From contig NZ_AQQP01000001.1 of the NCBI RefSeq assembly GCF_002210165.1, forward strand, positions 124,001 through 188,000: DNA of 64,000 nucleotides, read 5' to 3'. A program made the translations under genes and the position numbers. The notes under the pieces were generated by a model. The model saw nothing but the letters and a program-made list of their open reading frames with translations, had not been told where the DNA came from and did no database searches. Every line of letters starts with the position of its first letter. Positions within the stretch are counted from its first letter, which is position 1. Origin of the DNA: Phaeobacter sp. 22II1-1F12B. Its GTDB lineage: Bacteria > Pseudomonadota > Alphaproteobacteria > Rhodobacterales > Rhodobacteraceae. Positions 55,305-63,809 of this stretch are shown here, piece after piece.

Positions 55305-56063
55305 ATGGCCCGCCCGACGCTTGTGACGAGTTCGGATACAACCGGGCTCCAGATCTCTCATCTGCGGAAATCCTACCGCAAGAAAATGGTGATCCGTGAT
55401 GTCACCATGTCCCTGCACCGGGGTGAGGTTGTCGCACTGCTCGGCCCCAACGGCTCCGGCAAGACCACGTCTTTCTATGCCATCGCCGGGCTGGTTTTCC
55501 CCGAGGCAGGTTCTGTCACGATTGACGGCACCACCGTCACCACCCTGCCTATGTACCGCCGCGCACGTCTGGGAATCGGCTATCTGCCGCAGGAAATGTC
55601 GATCTTTCGCGGCCTCAGCGTCGAAGACAATATCTCGGCCGTGCTCGACATCACCTATGCCGAGAAAAGCAAGCGCCGCGAGCGGCTCGAGGAACTCCTG
55701 TCGGATTTCTCCATCGAACATCTGCGCCGCGCCCCCGCGCTTGCGCTTTCAGGCGGTGAACGGCGCCGCGTCGAAATCGCGCGCTGCCTTGCGGCCGAGC
55801 CGAAATACTTGCTGCTCGACGAACCCTTTGCCGGGGTCGATCCGATCTCGGTTAACGAGATCCGCCATCTTGTCTCCGACCTTAAGAATCGGGGAATCGG
55901 CGTGCTGATCACCGATCATAACGTCCGCGAGACGCTCGAAATCGTCGATCGCGCCTATATCTTGCACGATGGGCAGGTTTTGATGTCCGGCACGCCTGAA
56001 GAAGTTGTCGAAAACGAAAATGTCAGACGCGTCTATCTCGGCGAAAATTTTCGTATTTCCTAA
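55305..56063 (+). CDS. lptB: LPS export ABC ATPase LptB
   Basis: The start is the ATG at 55305 (MARPTLVTSS); an in-frame ATG at 55260 lies inside lptA. The 252-residue ATPase has Walker A GPNGSGKTT, signature LSGGERRRVEIARCLAAEP, Walker B LLLDEPFAGVD and the H-loop ITDHNVRETL. It powers extraction of LPS by LptB2FG. In many alphaproteobacteria rpoN follows; here the next gene is hpf. Confidence 0.95.
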   Translation: MARPTLVTSSDTTGLQISHLRKSYRKKMVIRDVTMSLHRGEVVALLGPNGSGKTTSFYAIAGLVFPEAGSVTIDGTTVTTLPMYRRARLGIGYLPQEMSIFRGLSVEDNISAVLDITYAEKSKRRERLEELLSDFSIEHLRRAPALALSGGERRRVEIARCLAAEPKYLLLDEPFAGVDPISVNEIRHLVSDLKNRGIGVLITDHNVRETLEIVDRAYILHDGQVLMSGTPEEVVENENVRRVYLGENFRIS

Positions 56064-56124
56064 GGAAATCGGCGAGTTGCGGCAATTTGCGCGCAAAATA
56101 GCAAACCGTTTCATCCGCTTTTCG

Positions 56125-56130
56125 TTGACA
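56125..56130 (+). promoter_or_regulatory. candidate -35 element for hpf
   Basis: A consensus TTGACA is followed 17 bases later by CTCAAT, a weak -10. It lies 183 bases before the hpf start. Also in this 249-base gap are ATTTCC-TAA-GGAAAT around the lptB stop (56055-56069) and the palindrome TTTGCGCGCAAA (56086-56097). Confidence 0.3.
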
Positions 56131-56312
56131 GCACGCCTGCGTGGTGCCTCAATTGAGATATGGTGAATGCATGGCTCACGCGGCTTCTTGTTACCGCCCG
56201 GAATACGGGCCGGACCGCTGGACCCATTTTTTACCTATTTCCAGTCATCCGATAAAGTTAACGCCCGCTTTCCAAGCGGCGCGTCTGAGGATGCCAATCT
56301 GAAGGAGCACAA

Positions 56313-56888
56313 ATGCGGTACCAAATCAGTGGCAAACAGATCGACATCGGCGAGGCTCTTCAAACCCATGTGCAGACCGAGCTGAACGAGATCGTGAGTA
56401 AATATGCCGGCCGTCCGACGGATGCGAACGTGATTTTCTCAAAGTCCGCACATGAGTATGTGTGCGAGGCCACGATCCATCTCTCGACTGGTCTGACTGC
56501 TGCCGCCAAGGCTAAAGCGACCGAGATCTACTCGGCATTCGACAGCTGCGGCGAAAAGATGGACAAGCAGTTGCGCCGCTATAAACGCCGTCTCAAAGAC
56601 CATCATCGCGATCGGTCGGAACCGGTTGAACTCTTGGGCGCATCCTCCTATATCCTCGCCGCAGAAGAGCAATCGGAAGATGCCGAGCCGGATTCGCTTC
56701 AACCAATTATCGTTGCTGAGATGGAAATGCAGATACCTTCATTGTCTGTAGGTGAGGCCGTTATGCAAATGGAATTGGCAGGAGCCCCCGTGCTGATCTT
56801 CCGTAACGAAGGTAAACAGGGTTTGAACGTGGTTTATCGCCGCGACGATGGTAACATCGGTTGGATCGACCCGCGCAATCAGGACTAG
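56313..56888 (+). CDS. hpf: ribosome hibernation-promoting factor, long form
   Basis: The 191-residue protein has the S30AE domain (about 1-100; MRYQISGKQIDIGEALQTHV) and a C-terminal dimerization domain (about 130-191; PIIVAEMEMQIPSLSVGEAVMQMEL, GLNVVYRRDDGNIGWIDP). The long form joins two 70S ribosomes into inactive 100S dimers during stress or stationary phase. AAGGAG precedes the start. It lies in the order lptB - hpf - ptsN, the alphaproteobacterial arrangement without rpoN. Confidence 0.95.
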   Translation: MRYQISGKQIDIGEALQTHVQTELNEIVSKYAGRPTDANVIFSKSAHEYVCEATIHLSTGLTAAAKAKATEIYSAFDSCGEKMDKQLRRYKRRLKDHHRDRSEPVELLGASSYILAAEEQSEDAEPDSLQPIIVAEMEMQIPSLSVGEAVMQMELAGAPVLIFRNEGKQGLNVVYRRDDGNIGWIDPRNQD

Positions 56889-56927
56889 CCCCAGAACAGG
56901 GGCGCAGCCCACGGAGCACGAAACCAC

Positions 56928-57392
56928 ATGGAGCTTTCGAGCATCCTGAAACCCGAAGCGGTTCGCGTATACGCTGCTGTTTCGAGTAAGAAGCGCCTTT
57001 TTCAGGAAATCGGCGACGTTGCCCATGCCTGCCATGGCATCAATGCGCCGGACACTGTCGAGGCGTTGCTTGAACGGGAAAGCCTGGGACCCACCGGCGT
57101 CGGACACGGTGTCGCGCTACCCCATGCGCGACTACCCGGGCTCGATTCCGTTGTCGGAGTCTTCGTGTTGCTGGAAAAGCCGCTGGATTTCAGTGCGATA
57201 GACCGTCAGTCGGTTGATATCGCCTTTGCATTGCTGGCGCCCGAGGAATCGGGCGTTGAGCACCTCAAGGCTCTCGCGCTGGTATCGCGCACCCTGCGCG
57301 AACCCACGCTCTGCGCCAAGCTGCGAGCAAACCACGACCCCAGCAAGCTTTACGCTTTGCTGACGTCGCCCACCTCGGTCAAGGCCGCCTAG
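56928..57392 (+). CDS. ptsN: nitrogen PTS IIA protein
   Basis: The 154-residue EIIA-Ntr protein has the phosphorylatable histidine in GVGHGVALPHARL and the FLEALLERE-like helix segment. It receives phosphate from the PtsP-NPr chain and regulates K+ transport or nitrogen and carbon balance. It is 39 bases downstream of hpf. No rpoN, ptsO or ptsP occurs here. It converges with the sulfotransferase gene, whose stop overlaps it by about 14 bases. Confidence 0.93.
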   Translation: MELSSILKPEAVRVYAAVSSKKRLFQEIGDVAHACHGINAPDTVEALLERESLGPTGVGHGVALPHARLPGLDSVVGVFVLLEKPLDFSAIDRQSVDIAFALLAPEESGVEHLKALALVSRTLREPTLCAKLRANHDPSKLYALLTSPTSVKAA

Positions 57393-58815
57393 GCAGACCG
57401 GGCGGTGCCCAGGGCCGCAGACCGAACATCATGAAATCCCGCTGGTAGATTGACCCGATCATGTCGGCGATCTCGCTGTCGTAGATATCCGCCAGCACAA
57501 ACGGACCAAAAGGCTCATCCGGCGTAACTTCGCGCGGATGAGTATGCCCGATATGGGCGGCCATCATGCCCAGCAGCATCGTGTCGTGTTCCCGCACCAG
57601 AATATCCGGCGATTTGAATTCGGCGAACCCGGCGACGATTTGCGCCTGGGTCGCCCATGCCGCGTCGACGCGAATCCCCGTCTGACCGGCCAGATTGGAC
57701 CGGACGAATCCAAGAAACGCTTTGAACGCAGCCCGGTGATCTTCAAGCGAATAGCTGTCGTCCGGCGATCCGTCCGGGAGAGGAACTTTAAACTGCCGCC
57801 GGAGCGTTTCGCGGATCTGCGCATAACTCCCCGGTCCCGTGTTCAGGATACGGCGGCAGAATACCTCGTGCACCCGGTCCGCCGGATTACGCAAAATCGT
57901 GAAACTCCGGTGTCCCTGCAGCTTGCGCATCCACTGCCGCAGATCCTTCTGCGTCATCTTTTGCCGCAACCCAGAGGCCGGGATACCTTCCAATTCGCCC
58001 ATCCATTTCGCAATCGCTTCGGTCGGTCCGCCCGGAATTGGCATGAAGAGCAGCGGCAGGCTGTTGCCCGCAATGTAACTCGGCACGGCAGGGCCGCGAC
58101 GCGGTTCGAAATTGGGTGTCCGGCTCAGATTGAACGCATCCAGATCGGCCAGCGCGCGCTCCATTTCCTGCGGGTTAGAGACTTTTTCAGCCACTGGCCC
58201 GGGGTTCTGGATCTTGAGACTCGTATCCAGCGCCTCAAGCTTTTCGCCGCAGCCAAGCCATTGCGCCAGCCCGTTCATCACGTCGAGATCGCGCAGATCT
58301 TCGTAAGCGATGTAAAACCCGGTCTGCCCGGACACCTGCATCCGGTTCAACAGCTTGACCTGAAAGTTCTGAAGCTCTCCGACATAGCCGGCAAACTCCA
58401 CCCCGTCGAAATCGGCAAGCGCCTCTTTGCGGCGTTTTACATCGGTCAGCTTCCACTGGTTTGTCGCCTTGGCAATCTTCCACGACACGTAACTTTCGAG
58501 CGGATTACGGGTCAGGATGATCTTGGCGCACCGGGGGTCGTCCAGCATGATATCCAGAACGCGCGGATCGTGGTCGTGAAAGTACCGGAACCCGGCAAGC
58601 CCCGGCGCCGACTTCACCGCATCTATTAGGCAAGTCGGATCGGCATCCCGTGTTTCCTTGTCGATTCCAAGGATCTCGGACTTGTTCGGATACCCGATGA
58701 AATGCGGGTTGAACGCCTCGCCCACACAGCTCAGCCCGTCAAAGGCGTTGAGGTTCGTTTCAAGCAAATTCGATCCGGTCCGCATTTCTGCAAACACCAC
58801 AAAATAGTCGAACAT
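57379..58815 (-). CDS. sulfotransferase with two sulfotransferase-like modules (NodH-like)
   Basis: The start is the ATG at 58815 (MFDYFVVFAEMRTGSNLLE). The 478-residue protein has a first PAPS-dependent module: phosphate-binding loop RTGSN at 12-16 and 3'-phosphate motif TRNP at 102-105. A second module follows from about 250 with LLFMPIPGG in place of the loop (254-263) and LRNP at 308-311. The second loop lacks the usual lysine and may be degenerate. It would sulfate a surface glycan or lipid. It lies 17 bases after the Core-2-type gene. Confidence 0.82.
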   Translation of the reverse strand: MFDYFVVFAEMRTGSNLLETNLNAFDGLSCVGEAFNPHFIGYPNKSEILGIDKETRDADPTCLIDAVKSAPGLAGFRYFHDHDPRVLDIMLDDPRCAKIILTRNPLESYVSWKIAKATNQWKLTDVKRRKEALADFDGVEFAGYVGELQNFQVKLLNRMQVSGQTGFYIAYEDLRDLDVMNGLAQWLGCGEKLEALDTSLKIQNPGPVAEKVSNPQEMERALADLDAFNLSRTPNFEPRRGPAVPSYIAGNSLPLLFMPIPGGPTEAIAKWMGELEGIPASGLRQKMTQKDLRQWMRKLQGHRSFTILRNPADRVHEVFCRRILNTGPGSYAQIRETLRRQFKVPLPDGSPDDSYSLEDHRAAFKAFLGFVRSNLAGQTGIRVDAAWATQAQIVAGFAEFKSPDILVREHDTMLLGMMAAHIGHTHPREVTPDEPFGPFVLADIYDSEIADMIGSIYQRDFMMFGLRPWAPPGLPRRP

Positions 58816-58832
58816 AATCCCTCTGGTTACTG

Positions 58833-60530
58833 TCACCGCACTAAATACGGTCTTTGCTTAACAGGCGGCATCTCCTGCGGTTCCTGCTCCACGGGGAAAT
58901 CCCCCATGAGATAGGGATGCATGCCTTCGTTCTTCAGTTTCTGAAGAAACTGTCCGAACCCGCCAAGATCCACCAGTCGCGGTGCCTCGCCGATCCAGCG
59001 CGATTTCTTCTGCGCAATCTCGTCCAGAACGGTCTGCAACGGCTCCATCGGAGATTCAACGAATTCCGCCATCGACCAGATACGGATCTGTGCATTTGCA
59101 TGGTTTGAGCGCAGAATCGACAGCTGTTCGCTCTCGACGCGCTGAAGCCGGGCGGCCTCGCTGCGCAGGGTCGAAAAGTTCTTTTTTGAACGGAACAGCG
59201 GTACGGCCCAGGCCCCGGTGACAACCGAAATCTGCGCGTTCGGGTCCCGCGCCATGATCCAGTTGACCTCTTGATTGTCGCGCGGGCTGAACTGGAAACA
59301 TTGCCGCTCGCCGCGCGTATTCCAGATCAGGTTTGTCAGAAACCGCTCGGGCGCATGATCGCGCGTCGCGGCATTATCGGTCAGCGCGCCATCGATAATG
59401 CTTTCCCCACCTGCGAATTCGACCCGTTTCGGTGCGAAAAGATGCCCATGCACCCGCGCACCCGAGGCATTCGCCAGCCAGGATTCGAAATCGACAAACA
59501 GTTCCGAGAACCCCTGAAAGACGGAATAGGGATGTGCCGTGATCCCGTTCTCTCGTCCGTTTCTCGGCATGCGGCTTTGCATGTAAAGACCGGGCCGCCC
59601 CCGCGTCCGCCGATCCACCGCCTTGGCGAATATCCGGTCGATTTTCGCTGGATTAGGCTCTGCTTTTTTCATCGCACCCGCATCATCAGTCAGGAAGGCA
59701 CGGTAAAGCCGCTCTGCACCCGGCCAGATCTTGCGGGCGACAAAACAATCCGACCGTCGTAGCAATTGCAGGTGGTCATCGTAGAACACATGCGGCTTGC
59801 CCTGATAGTCGAACTTGGAAAGCGTCAGTGAGCGGCTTTCGATATTGCGCGAGTATAGCCGCGCAAGGGTCTGGTAATAGCTTTCGTCCGGAATCCAGAC
59901 CCGCCGGAAATACCTGTCATGCAGGGCGCGCTCAGGTGACTTGAGAATACGCGACAGGGTCTCCCGGCTCAGGCACCACCACTGGCTGCCCATATGTGGC
60001 ACTAAACCGGGGGGAATGCGCCGTTCAAGCTTGAACCGACGCTGCACATCCACCCACTTGTCAAACAGCCGCCGCTGTCTTTTCCACGAAAACGGAAAGC
60101 GCAGAGTGAACCGCTCTTCGCCCAGCCCACCCACGATCCACGGCACATCCGAAGTCGTTGCGCTTTCGATAAAATCGGTCTGGGGCCGTGCCGCAAGATA
60201 ATCGACCAGTTCCGCGACCGGGCGCAGAGGCAAACAGGACCCCGAGGCCAGAAAGACATGGCTCACGTCCGGAAAACTCGCCAGCATGGTCTCGGAGGCA
60301 GCCTGCGAGGCAGCAACGATCCCCCAGGTTCCCCATTCGCAGCGATGTCGTTTGCTGAAACGGACCAGTGGGTCCGGTCGCAGCCGGTCACGTAGCGCGC
60401 GAAAATCCTTGCGCGTCACGCTCTTGTCCACATGCAGAACCACCGGGCATCCCGATGCCGTCCAGTGCCGCGCGACCTGTGCCGCACGCTCAAGCGAGTT
60501 GTGCACCAGCATGACAATACCGATGCTCAT
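58833..60530 (-). CDS. Core-2/I-branching-type glycosyltransferase with long C-terminal region
   Basis: The 565-residue protein begins SIGIVMLVHNSLERAAQVARHW and has LHVDKSVTRKDF, LASGSCLPLRPVAELVDYL and SQWWCLSRET, the pattern of Core-2/I-branching beta-1,6-N-acetylglucosaminyltransferase-like enzymes (GT14), over residues 1-260. The C-terminal 300 residues are of a type seen fused to this domain in roseobacters (DUF5927/5928-like) and have no clear function. It overlaps the GT2-like gene by 4 bases, so sulfotransferase, branching enzyme and GT2-like enzyme are co-translated. Confidence 0.8.
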   Translation of the reverse strand: MSIGIVMLVHNSLERAAQVARHWTASGCPVVLHVDKSVTRKDFRALRDRLRPDPLVRFSKRHRCEWGTWGIVAASQAASETMLASFPDVSHVFLASGSCLPLRPVAELVDYLAARPQTDFIESATTSDVPWIVGGLGEERFTLRFPFSWKRQRRLFDKWVDVQRRFKLERRIPPGLVPHMGSQWWCLSRETLSRILKSPERALHDRYFRRVWIPDESYYQTLARLYSRNIESRSLTLSKFDYQGKPHVFYDDHLQLLRRSDCFVARKIWPGAERLYRAFLTDDAGAMKKAEPNPAKIDRIFAKAVDRRTRGRPGLYMQSRMPRNGRENGITAHPYSVFQGFSELFVDFESWLANASGARVHGHLFAPKRVEFAGGESIIDGALTDNAATRDHAPERFLTNLIWNTRGERQCFQFSPRDNQEVNWIMARDPNAQISVVTGAWAVPLFRSKKNFSTLRSEAARLQRVESEQLSILRSNHANAQIRIWSMAEFVESPMEPLQTVLDEIAQKKSRWIGEAPRLVDLGGFGQFLQKLKNEGMHPYLMGDFPVEQEPQEMPPVKQRPYLVR

Positions 60531-61537
60531 GCCCAGTTCCCCTTGGACATCAGCCCCAGGATTTCAAGCTGGCGCCAGTTGATGTACTTCTCGCTGCTCG
60601 GACACCAAAGGTCCGGACTCTCCTTAGATCCCCTTGCATAGGCTCTGTATTCGGCGGAATCCGCGTAATGCTGGCCCCGCTCCATCTCTTCGCGCGCTTT
60701 CCCGCCAAAGGTATCAAGGAACTTGGTGTGGAGCAGCGCGCCCGAGGCTTTCTCTCCGCCCCATTCGTCATAGACATGGTTCAGCCCGCGCGGCAGCAGC
60801 ATATGGGTCGAGCTGACATAGGTGAACTTGCGGTCCCATTTCACCAGCGGGATCTTGTTCAACGCGGGCGCTTCCCATGGTTTCTCCGCAAAGAACATAC
60901 GGCTGCGCGGTCCGCCCTGAATCCAGAGATTGCCATAGGTCGGGTTGGGCCGGATTGTGTAATTGCCCGAGTCGAACCAGCAGGCGATTTCAAGCGGGTC
61001 CTGCCCGGCCACATAGGGCTGCGCGTCCAGCGGACCCTTGGGATAGACATCGATCAGCATCGCCGAGAAACTGCGGATCGACGAACTGTCGAGCCAGTCG
61101 GTCAGCGCCGGGATAGGGCGTGTATCGCAGAACGGATATACAAAAAGCTCGTCCGGATCGACGACCAGCGTCCAATGACCATGGGCGTATTTCCGGCACA
61201 GCCGGTTCACCCAGTCGACGCCGAATGAAGACTTCAGATAGCTTCCCGATGTCGTCCAGACCGAGATATCCGTCTGCCCGCCCAGCAGTTCAAGCGTGCC
61301 ATCCGTGCTGTCGTTATCGATAAAAAGAAAATGCCCGACGCCGAGGTTTCGGTAATATTCAAGGAAATAGGGAAGCCGCACGGATTCATTGCGCATGGTC
61401 GACACCAGCAGGATATCGTCCGGCCGGATAGCCGATGTATTGTCCTGGAACATCGTCAGTTCCAGCGACTTGCGCATCGACCTGAGAATACGACGGCGCC
61501 GCCGTACCCTCATCTTATAAGAGTCCCAAAGGCCCAA
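60527..61537 (-). CDS. family 2-like glycosyltransferase, first paralog
   Basis: The start is a TTG at 61537 (MGLWDSYKMRVRRRR); similarity to the paralog at 61731 continues a few codons upstream (to about 61555) before a stop. The 336-residue enzyme has an N-terminal GT-A-like domain with ILLVSTMRNESVRLPYFLEYYRNLGV, the FIDNDSTDGTLELL strand and the metal motif VVDPDELFVYP. It matches the Glyco_tranf_2_4 group. Its donor and acceptor are unknown. Confidence 0.85.
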   Translation of the reverse strand: MGLWDSYKMRVRRRRRILRSMRKSLELTMFQDNTSAIRPDDILLVSTMRNESVRLPYFLEYYRNLGVGHFLFIDNDSTDGTLELLGGQTDISVWTTSGSYLKSSFGVDWVNRLCRKYAHGHWTLVVDPDELFVYPFCDTRPIPALTDWLDSSSIRSFSAMLIDVYPKGPLDAQPYVAGQDPLEIACWFDSGNYTIRPNPTYGNLWIQGGPRSRMFFAEKPWEAPALNKIPLVKWDRKFTYVSSTHMLLPRGLNHVYDEWGGEKASGALLHTKFLDTFGGKAREEMERGQHYADSAEYRAYARGSKESPDLWCPSSEKYINWRQLEILGLMSKGNWA

Positions 61538-61730
61538 TCTTTCTGCCCAACCCCATATTCACACGCGCCCGGCAAACCGGTTTTGTGCGTCACGGCGTGT
61601 TCGCGCCCATACCCCTAGTGTAAAAGGTCAATTAATTTACAATTCATTACAAGGAGAATAACCGCCGAATTTAAGACCCCTGTAACCGTTGCGCCTCGGA
61701 TGGGAAAGCCCGGACCTGCTCAATAGGGGC

Positions 61731-62780
61731 CTATTTCTTGTCCAGATCCCGCATCAGCCCCAGCTCGACCAGTTGTTTCCAGCCTTGGTAGCGCACGGCG
61801 TCCTCGTGCCAAAGCACCGGCGCAGTCTCGATTTTCGAGTAATAGTCTCTGAATTTGCGCGGGTCATTGAAATGCTGCTTGCGCGTGGTGTCCTCACGCG
61901 CGCGTTCGATGATGTCAGGCAGGAACTTGCTGTGCAGCAACACGCCCGAAGGCTGCGCTCCCCCCGGACCGTCATAAGCCATGTTCAGATCTGGCGGCAG
62001 CATCGCATGACAGGAATTGACCAGCGCCCAGCGCCTGTTCCAGCGGATCAGCGGCAGTTTGTTCAGCGTCGGCGCGCGCCGCGGTTCATCGGCAAAGAAC
62101 ACCCTCTCGCGCACGCCCCCTTGTACCCAGAGATTGCGTATCGGGGTCTGGCGCCGGCAGCGATAGGGCCCCGCGTCAAACCACGGAAGCGCCTTGATAG
62201 GGTCTGGTTCAGTCTCTGATCCGGGCTCTGTCGTACCCAGTGGCCCCTTGGGATACATGTCCAGCATCAGGGCACCGAACAGCCTTTGCCCTCTCGCCTC
62301 CAAAGCCCCGGTCAGACCCGGAAGGTCAAGCTCGCCCATGCGCGGATAGACCAGCAGCTCATCCGCATCCAGCACTAGACACCAGCGTCCATGCCCGTAG
62401 CGCGCCAGAAGCCAGTTGGTCCAGTCCACCCCGAACCGGGCCTTTCGGTAACTCGCCTTGGTCCGCCAGAGGGAAACATCATCCTGATCCTGCAAGAGAG
62501 CCGCCGTATCGTCGGTGCTTGCGTTGTCGACCACCAGGAAATGCCCGACACCCAGACCGCGATAATACTTCAGGAAATGCGGCAACCGGGCGGCTTCATT
62601 CCGCAGAACCATAAAGACCAGGATATCACCGGCACCGATCCGGCCGGTTCTGTCGTGCACCGATGTCAGGTCATGACGACTGCGAAAGGCCCGCCACAAA
62701 AGACGACGTCTTTTCCAGCGCATTCGATAGGCGGCGAGCAGCCCTATCCTTGCTGCGGTTCGATCCGCAGCGCCGGTCAT
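61731..62780 (-). CDS. family 2-like glycosyltransferase, second paralog
   Basis: The 349-residue protein is a paralog of the 60527 gene product: VFMVLRNEAARLPHFLKYYRGLGVGHFLVVDN, the metal motif VLDADELLVYP and a shared PKGPL segment. The N-terminal basic segment (AYRMRWKRRRLLWRAF) suggests membrane association. It lies 9 bases downstream of galE, separated from the first paralog by 193 bases. The two may add different sugars to one glycan. Confidence 0.85.
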   Translation of the reverse strand: MTGAADRTAARIGLLAAYRMRWKRRRLLWRAFRSRHDLTSVHDRTGRIGAGDILVFMVLRNEAARLPHFLKYYRGLGVGHFLVVDNASTDDTAALLQDQDDVSLWRTKASYRKARFGVDWTNWLLARYGHGRWCLVLDADELLVYPRMGELDLPGLTGALEARGQRLFGALMLDMYPKGPLGTTEPGSETEPDPIKALPWFDAGPYRCRRQTPIRNLWVQGGVRERVFFADEPRRAPTLNKLPLIRWNRRWALVNSCHAMLPPDLNMAYDGPGGAQPSGVLLHSKFLPDIIERAREDTTRKQHFNDPRKFRDYYSKIETAPVLWHEDAVRYQGWKQLVELGLMRDLDKK

Positions 62781-62789
62781 AAGCGCCGG

Positions 62790-63773
62790 TCAGCCGTCAT
62801 AATGACCCGTCTGGTGCCACCGCCATGCGTCCTCGATCATCCGCCCCATGGTCGAGCGTTCGGGCTGCCAGCCAAGATCAGTCTCGGCCCGGGTCGATCC
62901 AGACACAAGCCGGGTGCAATCCCCGGCACGGCGCGGCCCGATCTCATAAGGCACCTCACGGTTCGTCACCGCACGCGACTGGTCAATCACCTCGCGCACC
63001 GAAAAACCCGTCCCGGTGCCAAGGTTGAACACCCGGTTTTCCTTGCCGTCCTTGAGCCATTCGAGACCCAGCACATGCGCATCAACCAGATCACAGACAT
63101 GCACGTAATCACGGATACAGGTGCCGTCGGGCGTGTCGTAATCGGTGCCGAAAACTGTCAGCGCATCACGCTTGCCGTCGATCGCGTCCAGCATCAACGG
63201 AATAAGGTGTGTCTCGGGGCGGTGGAACTCACCCACTTCGGCCTCCGGGTCAGCACCGGCTACGTTGAAGTAGCGGAAAATCACGTGGCGCAGACCATGC
63301 GCCGCACCGAAATCGCGCAGGATGGCCTCAATCGCCAGCTTTGACGCGCCATAGGCGTTCAGCGGTTCCTGTGCGGTGGTTTCATCGAGCACAACGTTGT
63401 CATGCTCGCCATAGGTCGCGCAGGTCGAAGAGAAAACGAAATCGAGACAGCCCGCCGCGACTGCCGCTTCCATCAAGGTCAGCGCCCCGACCACGTTGTT
63501 GCGCCAGTAAAGACCGGGCTGCGACATCGCCTCGCCGACCTGGCTGAGCGAGGCGAAATGCATGACCGCATCGGGCTTGTGCTTGGCAAAAACGTCGTCG
63601 AGCCGCGCGCGGTCGCTCAGATCGCCCTGTTCAAAGGGCCCGAATTTGACCGCGTCGCGCCAGCCGGTAACAAGATTGTCGTATGTGACCGGCGTGTATC
63701 CCGCCTGTTTCAAGGCCTTGCACGCGTGCGAGCCAATATAGCCGGCGCCGCCGGTCACGAGTATGGTCTTCAA
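62790..63773 (-). CDS. galE: UDP-glucose 4-epimerase
   Basis: The 327-residue short-chain dehydrogenase-type enzyme has the NAD motif GGAGYIGSHACKAL and the YxxxK pair in NAYGASKLAIE, with the SSTCATYG loop. It interconverts UDP-glucose and UDP-galactose. With galU just upstream it supplies UDP-hexoses for the neighbouring glycosyltransferases. The gap of 36 bases to galU suggests one operon. Confidence 0.94.
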   Translation of the reverse strand: MKTILVTGGAGYIGSHACKALKQAGYTPVTYDNLVTGWRDAVKFGPFEQGDLSDRARLDDVFAKHKPDAVMHFASLSQVGEAMSQPGLYWRNNVVGALTLMEAAVAAGCLDFVFSSTCATYGEHDNVVLDETTAQEPLNAYGASKLAIEAILRDFGAAHGLRHVIFRYFNVAGADPEAEVGEFHRPETHLIPLMLDAIDGKRDALTVFGTDYDTPDGTCIRDYVHVCDLVDAHVLGLEWLKDGKENRVFNLGTGTGFSVREVIDQSRAVTNREVPYEIGPRRAGDCTRLVSGSTRAETDLGWQPERSTMGRMIEDAWRWHQTGHYDG

Positions 63774-63809
63774 GTCTTGCCCCCGGTATTTATGTTGTCT
63801 GGCTGCCGA

